DNA of 64,000 bases, taken from contig NZ_JJOY01000051.1 of the NCBI RefSeq assembly GCF_000979455.1, positions 1 to 64,000 on the forward strand, read 5' to 3'. The notes under the pieces were generated by a model, which worked only from the letters and a program-made list of their open reading frames with translations, did no database searches and had not been told where the DNA came from. Each line of letters opens with the position of its first letter. The first letter of the stretch is position 1. This document shows positions 46,749 to 56,344 of this stretch, in pieces. Both the position numbers and the translations under genes were made by a program. Origin of the DNA: Methanosarcina sp. 2.H.T.1A.6. Its GTDB lineage: Archaea > Halobacteriota > Methanosarcinia > Methanosarcinales > Methanosarcinaceae.

Positions 46749-47273
46749 TTATTCACTGAAATACCGTGAAGCCTTTATCCCATTGGGGGCAGCTACCAGA
46801 AGCCAGTTTGCGCTGGAGTTTCCAGGTGGGTCTGAGGGATCCAGTCTGACCTGCATTTTCATTTTCTCTCCCGGGTCAAAGACTCCCGGGTTTATCAGGT
46901 CAGGAACAATACCGATTTTTGTCCACTTCCCCCTGTCCTCTGAAATAATTTCGCTTTCCTGGTAGGGAATCCAGATAGTCTTCATGTCACCTGATTCATT
47001 TTGATAGGTAACGATCACGTCCATATAAGTGAAGTCCCCGATTTTTGTCGAGCCCGTGTTCTGCAGGTATACCAGAATATTTTCCGTGTCTATAGTGGAG
47101 GCATTTGTAACCTCTATTTCCGTTTTTAACATCTCGTTCTTGTTTTCCTGCATCTCAATGATTGAATTAGCGAGTCCGTCTGCCATGTAGAACCCTCCCT
47201 TCGAGCAGACATACGATGCCAGGAGGATGGTTGCAACCGAGATCATTGCTGCAATTATTGACCCGAACCCCAT
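46749..47273 (-). CDS. arlF: archaellum stator-type protein ArlF (FlaF)
   Basis: A 174-residue protein with one N-terminal membrane helix (MGFGSIIAAMISVATILLAS) and an extracytoplasmic immunoglobulin-like beta domain. The MGF-S start matches ArlF, which binds the S-layer in Sulfolobus and is thought to anchor the stator. It overlaps arlG at TAATG. The first helix is a type IV pilin-like hydrophobic stretch. Confidence 0.8.
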   Translation of the reverse strand: MGFGSIIAAMISVATILLASYVCSKGGFYMADGLANSIIEMQENKNEMLKTEIEVTNASTIDTENILVYLQNTGSTKIGDFTYMDVIVTYQNESGDMKTIWIPYQESEIISEDRGKWTKIGIVPDLINPGVFDPGEKMKMQVRLDPSDPPGNSSANWLLVAAPNGIKASRYFSE

Positions 47274-47767
47274 TATGACACCGTAAAATAGGCCTCTTCA
47301 GAAACCCCGTTGTATGTACTGAACTTGATGAAGTATTTCTTTCCGTTCACAGGCAAATATACAGGTTTTATTTTTATGCGTAGAGTCTCTCCTTTATCCC
47401 AGTTATCGTCCCCATTCTGTTCGATCAGGTAGCTCCAACCCGGAGTCAGATTTCCTGTTTCATCATAGGGTATGCGCTCAAAGTTTCCTGCCTCTCCAAA
47501 AAAGAGGTCCGAATCGGGAATTATGCCTGAAGATATTTCCTTGCATCCTACATTCTTTATCCATACATGAATCTCTGTACCTTCAGCAGCTGTTGTTTCA
47601 TGCAGGATTTTTATATCTGTCAGGATCTGGTCTCCCATAGAGTCCGAACGGCTCGTTATCGGGTCTCCTGCCGAGATGACCGAGGGGTATACAGCTGAAG
47701 CAAATCCAAATGCACAGATCACGGATGCTATTGTTAGAATCGCAGAGCTTATCGATTCCCCACTCAA
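47273..47767 (-). CDS. arlG: archaellum protein ArlG (FlaG)
   Basis: A 164-residue protein with an N-terminal hydrophobic helix (AILTIASVICAFGFASAV) and a beta-rich outside domain: ILTDIKILHETTAAEGTEIHVWIKNVG follows the FlaG pattern T-D-I-x-I, V-x-N-x-G. It partners ArlF in the stator. Here it lies before arlF, while the common order is F then G. ATG 47767 starts MSGESISSAIL. The spacer of ~220 bp upstream of it may carry a second promoter (AACCGGTTAATGTATATG near 47856). Confidence 0.75.
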   Translation of the reverse strand: MSGESISSAILTIASVICAFGFASAVYPSVISAGDPITSRSDSMGDQILTDIKILHETTAAEGTEIHVWIKNVGCKEISSGIIPDSDLFFGEAGNFERIPYDETGNLTPGWSYLIEQNGDDNWDKGETLRIKIKPVYLPVNGKKYFIKFSTYNGVSEEAYFTVS

Positions 47768-47990
47768 TTTTCGACCCCCGCTTTAATTTCCGGTCTTTTC
47801 AAACCGGATAAATTGATGTTGATTTGATGTTGATTTCTGATTAAACGGTTTATCAAACCGGTTAATGTATATGATATTAAGTTGCATCAAATTTTATAAT
47901 GTCAAATGATACTGCTAATGAAGGTGATATTGGTTCAGATTATCTGGAAGCAGTTAGTTTCAACTTCTCAGTTCTGTCTCAACTTCAAAC

Positions 47991-48698
47991 TCAGTTGAAG
48001 ACCAGCCCGGCTTTCTTCTCTTTTTCTTTCTCTTTCCAGCCTGAGGAGGTTTCATAAAGCGGCGGAATATTCTTTCTGAAATCTTCCGGGCTCAGGATCG
48101 CGCTCAACTGCGAAAGCACCATGATGTTATCCTTCATGCTAATCCTGTCTTCTTCTGCGGGCTCTTCAATTGAAAGTTTTGCAATGTTTTCAATAATCCT
48201 TTTTGTCTCTTCAGGGAGCTGTCCGGTAATAGTATAGAGGTTCAGCAGTCCTTCGAGGTTGCTGTGTCCTATTGTTCTGACAGCATAGTCCACCCACCGC
48301 ATAAGCTCGACAAGCATAAATGTGTCAATTTTTCTGAATTTTTCAGGTTCAGGCCTGTTCATTTCTTTTATCGGGGTATTCTGTACAGGATTTTCCTGGC
48401 TGGACCTGGCGGATTTCAAGAAGCTTTCACTGTTTTTTACTATTTGATCCCCTAAATCCGAAACTTCTGCATTGGGCTTGAGTCCGTTTTCTTCATTTCC
48501 AGTCTCAGTTAACTGGTTATCTACTGCCTCCCCTTTTTCCGGCACCTCAATCTTCAGTGCTTCAAGGCTCGGGACGCTGCAGAAAGGATTTTCACTCTTG
48601 TTTACCAGATCCCTTATGTCCACGAGTAACTCCTTAATCTCCCCTTTCATTATTTTCAGTTCGGTTTCAATTTCGTTTACTCTTTTGTCCAGTTCCAT
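47991..48698 (-). CDS. archaellum accessory protein ArlD/E (FlaD/FlaE family)
   Basis: A 235-residue protein. A coiled-coil N terminus (ELDKRVNEIETELKIMKGEIKELLVDIRDLVNK) and a disordered Glu/Asn region lead to the conserved FlaD/E domain (~130-215): FMLVELMRWVDYAVRTIGHSNLEGLLNLYTITGQLPEE. In archaea ArlC/D/E form the cytoplasmic switch that receives CheY-P. AGGTGG before ATG 48698 chooses it over GTG 48707. Only one such gene is present here, so D and E may be merged or encoded elsewhere. Confidence 0.87.
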   Translation of the reverse strand: MELDKRVNEIETELKIMKGEIKELLVDIRDLVNKSENPFCSVPSLEALKIEVPEKGEAVDNQLTETGNEENGLKPNAEVSDLGDQIVKNSESFLKSARSSQENPVQNTPIKEMNRPEPEKFRKIDTFMLVELMRWVDYAVRTIGHSNLEGLLNLYTITGQLPEETKRIIENIAKLSIEEPAEEDRISMKDNIMVLSQLSAILSPEDFRKNIPPLYETSSGWKEKEKEKKAGLVFN

Positions 48699-48781
48699 AC
48701 TGACCACCTGAAAACGAAGATAAATCTTTCCCGTTTTCGTAACGTTAAAAGAAAGGGAAGTATCCCCTTACATCTTAGGGG

Positions 48782-49384
48782 TTACTTCAGGTTCATTACA
48801 GCGTCAATCTGCGGAGGTGTAACTCTGGTGACAGGCACGATGGCACCGATCTTTGGTTTTACCTCAATTCTGAATTCTGTGTTAACCACATTAGTTGCGA
48901 TATTGCTCTGCAGATTTGAATTCACGGGGACATCGATGGTGATTTGCACTTTTTCGTGCTGTTCCAGTACATCATCTCCATCGTCGTCTCCGATGAATTT
49001 CTGTTCCCATTCTGTTTCCGGGAAATAGAGGGCGCTGTCAGAATATGATATAACCATCATTCCTGAACTACTGTTATTCCCTATATCTACCGGAGACTGG
49101 CCTGCTGTGAGTTGAAGAGTAACAATTAGGTAATTTATCGTTGGGTTAGTTGCATTAGGAGTACCTTTTGCGATCACATCCCCTGCAAGCTCAACGGATG
49201 AAGTAGTTTGTTTGACACCTTCATCAATGGTTTTCTTGGCGGTATCGGAGGTGGTAAACCCGGCCCCGAGAACTACATAGGAGAATACTGCTGCCACCAC
49301 TACGAAAGCGGTCAGCACTATTGCGGATTCCAGCCCTGTGAAGGCTTTTTCATCTTTCCTGAATATACTAAAAATCCCTTTCAT
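48782..49384 (-). CDS. arlB: archaellin (ArlB/FlaB)
   Basis: A 200-residue archaellum filament subunit. The class III signal MKGIFSIFRKDEKA is cut by the prepilin peptidase before FTGLESAIVLTAFVVVAAVFSYVVLGAG, the assembly helix. The rest is beta-rich with several N-x-S/T sites (NAT, NSS) for N-glycosylation. It is the first gene of the archaellum operon. GGAGTG before ATG 49384 and a TATA at about 49419-49428 give strong expression signals. Confidence 0.94.
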   Translation of the reverse strand: MKGIFSIFRKDEKAFTGLESAIVLTAFVVVAAVFSYVVLGAGFTTSDTAKKTIDEGVKQTTSSVELAGDVIAKGTPNATNPTINYLIVTLQLTAGQSPVDIGNNSSSGMMVISYSDSALYFPETEWEQKFIGDDDGDDVLEQHEKVQITIDVPVNSNLQSNIATNVVNTEFRIEVKPKIGAIVPVTRVTPPQIDAVMNLK

Positions 49385-49418
49385 TCTGTTTTCACTCCAT
49401 ACTTTATTTCCCTATGAA

Positions 49419-49428
49419 AAGTATATAG
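49419..49428 (-). promoter_or_regulatory. box A of the archaellum operon
   Basis: On the minus strand CTATATACTT lies about 38 bp upstream of the arlB start, with ribosome site GGAGTG between. The remaining bases to 49820 form a 400-bp AT-rich spacer with no gene. Confidence 0.55.
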
Positions 49429-49820
49429 AAAAGTCAAAAGGCTCCATTCCCCAGCGCCTGATATTCTACATTTCTTATTGTAATTTGTTATAGTAGCTAT
49501 CTGCTCAGGAGCTGATATTTATGGTTCCCGGTTAACTGACCCCCATACACATACTCACAATTTTACAACAGATACTATTCCCCTCCTAATTTATTAACTT
49601 TTGCCAAAAAATTATACAGTTATTATATTAGTGTTTATTTAAAATTTTGAGGTTATTTAGAAAATCAAAGTTATCCGGGCAGAGTATTTTGAGGTAAAAA
49701 TTAGAATTTCGGACTGAGTTTCAATAATTAATCGAAAGATTTCCAGACTGAGTTTAAATTATTTGATGTAAAGAATATCATACTGAGTTCATATACTAAA
49801 AAGAAAGTAAGTGAGGTTTT

Positions 49821-50672
49821 TTAATAAAATTTCTCAATCTCATGCTTTACGTCTTCGATTGAAAACTTTTGCCTCACAAGGGGCTCTTTATGAATTGTCG
49901 GCACCATTTCCTCCAGGGTTTCCTTATCGTTTTTGTAAAATATGCCGTTAGGGATTTTGTCCCCCCATTCAAGAGACCTTTCGAAAGCTTTTACGCGGTT
50001 GTAAGGATCATAGTTATCTTCGAGTTTGTAAACTCTGTCCCGGTACCACTTGAAGGTATTCACTTTATTAAAAGTGACACAGGGCTGAAGAATATCAAGC
50101 AGAGAAAAGCCGTTGTGTGTTATGGCAGCTTTCATCAGCTCTTTTAAGTGCTCCCGGTCTCCTGCAAAACCTCTGGCTACAAAGCTGCAGTCAAGGGAGA
50201 TTGCCATAGCAAGAGGGTTCAGGGGCTCAGAAGGGACCCCGTAAGGCTGGATTTTTGTGTGAGTTCCCCTGGCTGTTGTAGGCGAGGCCTGCCCTTTGGT
50301 AAGCCCGTATATCTGGTTGTCGTGAACTAAAAGGGTGATATTCGGGTTCTTGCGGATGGTATGAAGGAAGTGGTTTCCTCCTTCCCCGTAACAGTCCCCA
50401 TCCCCGGCAACTGCAATCACATGCAGGGAATGGTTGGCAAGTTTTGCAGCCGTGGCAACAGGCAGGGTCCTTCCGTGCAGCCCGTTGAAGGTGTGGCACT
50501 TCATGTAATGGGGTAGTTTTCCACTCTGGCCTATTCCTGAGACCAGCAGGACTTCCCACGGCTCGATTCCAAGTTCGACAAGTGCCTGCTTGAGGGTTGA
50601 GAGAATCTGGAAGTTTCCACATCCGGGACACCAGGCAGGGACCTGGCTTTCATAATCTTCAGAGGTAGGCAT
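49821..50672 (-). CDS. korB: 2-oxoacid:ferredoxin oxidoreductase beta subunit (KorB-like)
   Basis: A 283-residue thiamine-diphosphate subunit. WCPGCGNFQ provides cluster-related cysteines; [39 protein letters not shown] is the TPP/Mg site. Together with the gamma-alpha fusion upstream it forms the 2-oxoglutarate-type (KorAB) enzyme that makes succinyl-CoA and reduced ferredoxin, or the reverse, in the incomplete TCA cycle; substrate is assigned by family resemblance only. ATG 50672 overlaps the alpha gene by 14 bases. Confidence 0.9.
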   Translation of the reverse strand: MPTSEDYESQVPAWCPGCGNFQILSTLKQALVELGIEPWEVLLVSGIGQSGKLPHYMKCHTFNGLHGRTLPVATAAKLANHSLHVIAVAGDGDCYGEGGNHFLHTIRKNPNITLLVHDNQIYGLTKGQASPTTARGTHTKIQPYGVPSEPLNPLAMAISLDCSFVARGFAGDREHLKELMKAAITHNGFSLLDILQPCVTFNKVNTFKWYRDRVYKLEDNYDPYNRVKAFERSLEWGDKIPNGIFYKNDKETLEEMVPTIHKEPLVRQKFSIEDVKHEIEKFY

Positions 50673-52383
50673 CTACTTCCTCCTTCAGGTTTTCAATGGT
50701 AAACGGCCTTCCATCGAACTTTAAGATCTGGTGGGTAAATTCAAATCCTGTTTCGGCTCTTATGAGTTTTGCAAACTGGCCCGTGGCATTATTTTCTATG
50801 GAGATGGCAAGCTTTGCATTTTCGAGAAGCTCAATGTAATCGAATCTGTCCCGTTCGGGGAGTGGGTAGACCTGGCTGAAATGCATCATGGCAATCTTCC
50901 TGTCTTTTGAGAGGATATCCACCATCTCTTTAATCACACCGTAAGTCGAGCCATGTCCCATAAGCACTATTTCAGGAGAAGGGTCTCCGTACAGCAACGG
51001 AGCTTCGATTTCTGATTTTATAAGCGGCAGTTTTTTTTGCAGCCTTTTCCGGACCATTTTGATGCGGGTTTCGGCGTCCTCTATAATGTGCCCTTCTTCA
51101 TCATGTTCGTCGCTGTCAGCTACGACAAGGTGTTTTCCGGATTCTCCGGGAACTGCAAGTAGGGAAATCCCCGTATCCGAGTATTTGTAGCGTTTGTACT
51201 CCTCTACCTCTTCCAGGTCTTTTTCCCTCAAACGATAATCATTATAGATCAAGTGCTCGAAATCGAAGTTTTCAAAGGTCCACTCGGAATCCCCAAGGTA
51301 CTGGTCGGACTGGATAAATACGGGGATCTGGTACTTCTCTGCAAGTTCAAAAGCCCTGTTAGTGAGGTAAAAAGCCTGTTTTGGGGTCCCCGGCTCAAAG
51401 ATTACCCTTGGAAACTCTCCGTGCCCTGCGTACAAAATGAAAAGCAGATCCGCCTGTTCGGTGCGTGTGGGTAAACCCGTAGCTGGCCCCGGACGCTGCA
51501 CTTCGGCGATCACAATCGGGGTTTCGGTTATCCCCGCCAGGGAGAGACCTTCTCCCATCAGGGCAAACCCTCCTCCCGAACTTCCGGTCATTGCCCTTAC
51601 GCCTGCAAAAGAGGCTCCTATTGCCATGTTAATAGCTGCAATTTCGTCTTCAGCCTGTTCTACAACAAGGCCATATTCTTCTGCTTTTGAGGCAAGGTAA
51701 TTCAGAATCCCTGTTGAAGGTGTCATGGGATATGCAGAATAAAATTTGCAGCCGGATATGAGAGCTCCCATCCCGATTGCCTGAAGCCCGTCTATAAGCA
51801 GAAGTTTTTTTTCTTCCGGCTCCCGGATTTTAACGGTCTCGCAGCGGGGACAGTTTGAGATGACGTAATTGTACCCTGCCTCGGCACAGGCTACGTTTTT
51901 CTCAATTACTTCTTCTCCTTTTTTCTTGAAAGTGCTTTTCAGGATTTCTGTCAGGGTATCGAGCCCGAGGTCCAGCAGGCCAAGCACTGCCCCGATTGCT
52001 ACGGTATTTGCCATGATACTGCTTTTTCCGATATCAAGGGCTATTTTTTTGAAGGGAACATCTATAAACTCAGGCCCTTCAAACTTCTTCTTGATAGTCC
52101 TGGAGTCATAAAGGATAATACCATCGTCCCTTACGCTTTTTTTATGAATTTCGATCGTGTTCAGGTCAAGGGCGAGAAGAATATCGACCATATCCCTGGA
52201 GGCTGATACCTCCAGGTCGGAAAAGCGGATCTGGTAAAAGTTGTGCCCGCCGCGGATCCTGGACATATAGTCCTGGTGCGTGAATACCTGGTATCCTGTT
52301 CTGGAAAAGATCTTTGCAAGGGCTCCTCCTATTGTTTGTAGCCCCTGCCCGGCTTCTCCTCCTACTCGAAGTGTATAGTCCAG
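50659..52383 (-). CDS. korA: 2-oxoacid:ferredoxin oxidoreductase gamma-alpha fusion subunit (KorA-like)
   Basis: A 574-residue fused subunit. The gamma domain (~1-190) begins [20 protein letters not shown] and contains [21 protein letters not shown]; the alpha domain (~195-574) has [42 protein letters not shown] and [15 protein letters not shown] pair sits in the linker. In-frame bases before the conserved LDYTL are TTT after a TGA stop, so the only start that keeps the domain is CTG at 52383-52381, eight bases after GGGGG. Starting at the next ATG (52266) would delete the first 39 family residues. Confidence 0.9.
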   Translation of the reverse strand: MDYTLRVGGEAGQGLQTIGGALAKIFSRTGYQVFTHQDYMSRIRGGHNFYQIRFSDLEVSASRDMVDILLALDLNTIEIHKKSVRDDGIILYDSRTIKKKFEGPEFIDVPFKKIALDIGKSSIMANTVAIGAVLGLLDLGLDTLTEILKSTFKKKGEEVIEKNVACAEAGYNYVISNCPRCETVKIREPEEKKLLLIDGLQAIGMGALISGCKFYSAYPMTPSTGILNYLASKAEEYGLVVEQAEDEIAAINMAIGASFAGVRAMTGSSGGGFALMGEGLSLAGITETPIVIAEVQRPGPATGLPTRTEQADLLFILYAGHGEFPRVIFEPGTPKQAFYLTNRAFELAEKYQIPVFIQSDQYLGDSEWTFENFDFEHLIYNDYRLREKDLEEVEEYKRYKYSDTGISLLAVPGESGKHLVVADSDEHDEEGHIIEDAETRIKMVRKRLQKKLPLIKSEIEAPLLYGDPSPEIVLMGHGSTYGVIKEMVDILSKDRKIAMMHFSQVYPLPERDRFDYIELLENAKLAISIENNATGQFAKLIRAETGFEFTHQILKFDGRPFTIENLKEEVDAYL

Positions 52384-53084
52384 AAATCAAACCCCCTTAA
52401 TTTCTTTCATTTTTTGTATCTGTCCGGACAGATTTACAGTTTGAAAGCTCAGCGTTCCTTAATTTAAGTAGGTATTGAGAATTTTCAATTTAAATAACTC
52501 AGTTTGTTATCTATTATTATCTCAGGTTTATACTGACTAAATATTTTTAATAGATTACGCCGGAACAAGGCTTGTATATTATTCGAAAACTTGTAATTTA
52601 ATAAAAAATTCTAACACTTTAATTCTATCCGGCTATTCCTGATCTTTTCTTTTCTCAGTCCCCTAAGGTTGTATTATAATTAAACCTTATATACTCTGCT
52701 ATACTCTTGCCTCCACGCCTGATCTAATATGGAAAAAGTCAATACTAAAAAGATGTGATATACTGCTAAGTAAAAAGTGATTTCAAGTACCTGGAAGAAG
52801 TTCACATATCCAGAGGGACAGTATAGGACAACACAGGGACAGTATAGGACAACACAGGGACAGTATAGGACAACACAGGGACAGTATAGGACAACACAGG
52901 GACAGTATAGGACAACACAGGGACAGTATAGGACAACACAGGGACAATACAGGGACAATTATACATCAGGAAAATAAGGTGAGAACCTGTACCCTTCTGG
53001 AACTGTGACGCAAAATTATTCGTGAACTCTGGTATGTAATGAAGAAAGTACGGATAAGGTGGTTTGCAAGGAGAATCAGTTAAA
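52384..53084. other. intergenic region with minisatellite
   Basis: About 700 bp between korA (leftward) and a small rightward gene. Holds the kor promoter side and the 21-bp array listed separately. Frames through the array on both strands are repeat artefacts. Confidence 0.55.
52815..52962. repeat. 21-bp tandem repeat, six perfect copies plus a degenerate end
   Basis: Units of gggacagtataggacaacac begin at 52815, 52836, 52857, 52878, 52899 and 52920 and are identical; the last stretch (52941-52962) is shortened. The perfect copies suggest recent expansion or contraction, so copy number probably varies between strains. Confidence 0.93.
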
Positions 53085-53351
53085 ATGGCAATTATAGAGG
53101 CAGTAAAAAATTTTTTTATTAAAGGTAGGGGCGTTTTATTGGGTTTTCCCCTGATCTTCCTGGGAGCTGTTCTGTTTACGGTTCACAAAATCCTGGGCCT
53201 GGTTACAGTGACTATTGGAATCATTTTTCTCACGATGAGTGATTATGTTATTGAAAACGAAGAGGAAAGTGAAGATGAAGTAATCGGGAGAGAACTGCCC
53301 GGGGCAAAGGTCGATGAAAATGAGATTGGTGAAGATAATCGACAGGAGTGA
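53085..53351 (+). CDS. small two-helix membrane protein with acidic tail
   Basis: An 88-residue protein: MAIIEAVKNFFIKGRG, then two membrane helices (VLLGFPLIFLGAVLFTVHKI and LVTVTIGIIFLTMSDYVI), then a Glu/Asp-rich tail. The frame opens earlier at a TTG (53064), but GGAG lies inside that extension, 11 bases before ATG 53085. No family recognised. A second tiny membrane protein gene converges on it. Confidence 0.65.
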   Translation: MAIIEAVKNFFIKGRGVLLGFPLIFLGAVLFTVHKILGLVTVTIGIIFLTMSDYVIENEEESEDEVIGRELPGAKVDENEIGEDNRQE

Positions 53352-53423
53352 GATTAACAAAAGTGAAGTATAAATGAAAAAACGGTAATTGTTCCGGCTG
53401 GAGAAAACCAGACATTCAAATTT

Positions 53424-53573
53424 TTAAAACAGGTACAGTATCTTCCCCAAAAGAATACAGCCTATCAAAACAATCCCCAGTATAAGTATATCCGACTGAA
53501 GTACAGTGTATAATATAAAAAAACAAATTATTGAAGTGACCGCACAGGCCAGAATATCCACAGGATTGCTCAT
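53424..53573 (-). CDS. 49-residue two-helix membrane protein
   Basis: ATG 53573 is preceded by GGAGG with five bases of spacing, one of the best ribosome sites in this area. The product starts MSNPVDILACAVTSIICFFI, has a short polar break (QSDIL) and a second helix LGIVLIGCILLGKILYLF, ending at TAA 53424-53426. It has two predicted membrane helices with almost no loops. It faces the 53085-53351 gene, with about 70 bp between the stops. No family is recognised. Confidence 0.6.
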   Translation of the reverse strand: MSNPVDILACAVTSIICFFILYTVLQSDILILGIVLIGCILLGKILYLF

Positions 53574-53990
53574 GCCTGCCTCCATATCAAGCTTATAAAT
53601 TCACATCATGATAAGCATTTCTACTTTGAATAAAAATTTAATAATATTCCAAAGTATAATATTTCGGAAATAACCCTTTAACCAAAAATAGTTGAAATGC
53701 TTAATCGTGGCCTGAATTACTTCAAAGGTCACCTGAGTTTTGAAAAGTAGCCTGAAGACCTTAAGAAGTAACCTGAATCTCTAAAGCGGTAAGCAAAACG
53801 AAAAATGTAACTCCCCTCCCTGCTGCTTTCATTAAGGAAGGGGATTTCTTGCTTTAGTGCAGAGTCAGAGTATGTTTTTATTTTCCTGAGCGGATCGTAC
53901 TAAGTTTTCCCTATCGTACTAAGTTTTCCCTATCGTACTAAGTTTTCCCTATCGTACTAAGTTTTTCTCTGTATCTTTCATTTCGCAGCT
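53574..53990. other. intergenic region with 19-bp repeat
   Basis: About 415 bp. An imperfect hairpin-like stretch near 53812-53850 (CCCCTCCCTGC ... AAGGAAGGGG) may be a terminator. The repeat array at its right end is listed separately. No supported gene. Confidence 0.5.
53894..53967. repeat. 19-bp tandem repeat, four copies, just after hmgA
   Basis: atcgtactaagttttccct repeats at 53894, 53913 and 53932 without change and at 53951 with changes. It ends about 24 bp before the hmgA stop, on the downstream side of that gene. Confidence 0.88.
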
Positions 53991-55247
53991 TTAGAATTTT
54001 CCACGACCGAGCTGGGCATGTGCGCGGGCGAGGTGTCCGGCAGCCTGTGCTCCTATAAGGGAAATTTCTCCTGCAAGTACGGCAGAGGCTACAATCTCTG
54101 CAAACTTTCTGGAATTTATTCCGGGGACATCTCCTGCTCCTGCCACACCAAGTATGTTCAGGCAATCTCTCTGGGTTCCAAGGCCAGTGCCTCCTCCGAC
54201 TGTACCTACAGGAAGGGCTGGCAGGGTGACAGAACAGTGAATCTCTCCATATTTTGTAAGTTCCATACTCGTAATTGCGGTACTGCCTTCGACAACATGG
54301 GCCGCATCCTGCCCGCAGGCAAGGTAAACGGCAGCGATAATGTTTGCAGCATGGGCATTAAATCCCATGGCTCCTGCTCTTGCCGAACCAAGCAGGTTTT
54401 TACTGTAATTTACTTCAAACATTGATTCTGGAGTACACTTGAGGGTTTTTTCGACTACCTCTGCAGGAATGGTAACTTCGGCAACTACAGTCTTTCCTCT
54501 CCCAAGAATGGTACTTATGGATGCAGGTTTTTTGTCAGTGCACATATTTCCCGAAAGGGTAACAGGATGTGCGCCAAACTCGTCTTCTATGAGGTGCATC
54601 ACTGCATCGGTGGCTATGGTTACCATATTCATGCCCATTGCATCTTTTGTGTCATAGGAAAACCTGAGATAAACATACGTTCCGGTCACGAAAGGCTTTA
54701 CAGAGAGCAGTTTTCCAAACCTTGTAGTCTTTTCAGCAACTTCTTTCATCTGCTCGAAAATTTCAGGACGCTTCACCCAATCATAAAATTTTTTTGTTCT
54801 GTCAAGGCTCTCAAGCTTAAAGACCGGTGCCCTGGTCATTTCATCTTCAAAAACTCTGACATTTGCCCCACCTGACTTTGTGATGGCTGAACAGCCGCGG
54901 TTTACACTGGCAACAAGGGCACCTTCCGTTGTAGCCAGAGGTATATAGTATTCCGCGTCCGCATATTCTCCGTTTACCTTCAGAAGTCCGGCAACCCCAA
55001 GAGGAATTTGAACTGCCCCTATCATGTTTTCAATATTTTTCTTTGTTACAGTTTCCACGTCTAAAGAGAAGTTCTGGATGTGTTCAAATTCGAGTTTTGC
55101 GTACTCCTGAATGGCAAGTCTCCGGATTTTTACGGCTGTTAACGGGTCTGCAAACTCTTCAATCTTACGAAAGGCTATATCTCCGTCGAGAACCTTCTGT
55201 AAAAGAAGCTTTTCTTCCTCACTAAGTTCATAATCTTTTAATAACAT
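53991..55247 (-). CDS. hmgA: 3-hydroxy-3-methylglutaryl-CoA reductase (class I, NADPH)
   Basis: A 418-residue soluble HMG-CoA reductase, the committed step to mevalonate and archaeal isoprenoid lipids. Motifs: ENMIGAVQIPLGVAG (HMG-CoA site), RFSYDTKDAMGMNMV (NADPH-binding DAMGMN), ACGQDAAHVVEGS, and GTVGGGTGLGTQ near the C terminus; the class I catalytic Lys and Asp regions (TDKKPA, GQD) and His (AGHLARAH) are present. Full length for the archaeal enzyme. ATG 55247 starts MLLKDYELSE. It stands alone, followed by the 19-bp repeat. Confidence 0.96.
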   Translation of the reverse strand: MLLKDYELSEEEKLLLQKVLDGDIAFRKIEEFADPLTAVKIRRLAIQEYAKLEFEHIQNFSLDVETVTKKNIENMIGAVQIPLGVAGLLKVNGEYADAEYYIPLATTEGALVASVNRGCSAITKSGGANVRVFEDEMTRAPVFKLESLDRTKKFYDWVKRPEIFEQMKEVAEKTTRFGKLLSVKPFVTGTYVYLRFSYDTKDAMGMNMVTIATDAVMHLIEDEFGAHPVTLSGNMCTDKKPASISTILGRGKTVVAEVTIPAEVVEKTLKCTPESMFEVNYSKNLLGSARAGAMGFNAHAANIIAAVYLACGQDAAHVVEGSTAITSMELTKYGEIHCSVTLPALPVGTVGGGTGLGTQRDCLNILGVAGAGDVPGINSRKFAEIVASAVLAGEISLIGAQAAGHLARAHAQLGRGKF

Positions 55248-55975
55248 GAAACCACCAGTTGATCTTTTTATTTTCTTACTTAATATTAATATTTTATAGT
55301 GTTACAGTAAGAATCGCTAATTCGAATGTTTTGCTCGTTTGAATATGGCCTTTGTGTTAAGATCCATTTTTACCCTAAATATCTGCATATTAGCATATAA
55401 TTCATTCCTCAAAAGTAGTTTTCAGACTACCTCACAAAGTCCATCAAGGTATATTGGAAAACATAAAAATTGTTGTCTGTTTTGTAGCAGCCGTTTACAA
55501 AAATAGCTTAAGAATTATTTTTTCCTGTCAGTTATTTTTTGTAGAATATGTACCTGGCATGGTAGTTCACTCGGTAATCTCAAGCATAAAATCCCGGAAT
55601 ATTGCAGGTTAATATAAAGCATCCTATAAAGCATCCCGGTACGAACTGAAGATAAAGTTCCTCAAAATAAATGAAAAAACAGCCAATATAGTGTAAATAA
55701 GATTGAAAGAGAGGTCCGAGATAAAGTGCTAAATTGTTCAAAGGTGGATCACTCAAGGATCAGGACATTCGAGAATTAGATCGTTGAGAGGAATCTCATT
55801 ACAATAGAACAATACTTTTAAATCACATTTTAGAAATCTTTCTAAAAAGGTGATTTTAAAAGACGTTCTTTAAAAAGACAGTTATTAAAATACAACTTTA
55901 ACTACTTGTTTTGAAATATATTTTAACGGAATTTTAACCATTCTTTAAAGTTGATTTTCGACTAAACTGCCAGGT
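55248..55975. other. intergenic region, no supported gene
   Basis: About 730 bp, AT-rich, with many TTAA-type runs. It carries the hmgA promoter near its left edge (TTAATATTAATATTTTATAG at ~55280-55300). Nothing else recognised. Confidence 0.55.
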
Positions 55976-56344
55976 TCAGAAGTTTATGATCAGCTGGTTT
56001 TCCTCGCTGTACGTCAGAAAAAGTTCAGCTACGTCTTTTGAGCAAATAAACTCAATTCCCGGGATCAATTCTTCCTTTTTAAGGCCGATCATATCTGAGG
56101 CAAGCTGACAGCATCGGAATTCTACTCCCATCTCGATGCATTCCTGAACAGAGGCATCGTACTTGGGCGATCCTCTTGTTTTATCTTTCTTTGCAAGCAA
56201 TACTCCCATAGGTCCCCACAGAATAACCAGAACGTCGAGCCCTTTACTTCTATAATACTTCGCGAACTTGAGAGTTTCCTGCGGGCTGGTGCTTTCGTAC
56301 ACCATATTTTTGAGTAGCAGTAATACCTTTTCGACTTTTGTCAT
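55976..56344 (-). CDS. DsrE-family small protein
   Basis: A 122-residue protein with a DsrE/DsrF-like fold: KVEKVLLLLKNMVYESTSPQETLKFAKYYRSKG, then VLVILWGPMGVLLAK and the C-terminal CCQLASDMIGLKKEELIPGIEFI. Members handle sulfur or bind small ligands. The paired cysteine (RCCQLA) sits where the active-site Cys of the family lies. The start is ATG 56344 (MTKVEKV) rather than the longer frame to 56365. Confidence 0.75.
   Translation of the reverse strand: MTKVEKVLLLLKNMVYESTSPQETLKFAKYYRSKGLDVLVILWGPMGVLLAKKDKTRGSPKYDASVQECIEMGVEFRCCQLASDMIGLKKEELIPGIEFICSKDVAELFLTYSEENQLIINF

Noticed and set aside
52815-52962. CRISPR array
   Set aside because: The units are contiguous with no unique spacers, and no cas genes are present.
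52680-52977. ORFs through the 21-bp repeat on both strands (CPCVVLY or GQYRTTQ units)
   Set aside because: Any frame through a 21-bp repeat without stops gives a repeat peptide; neither strand has a convincing start, and the array ends abruptly.
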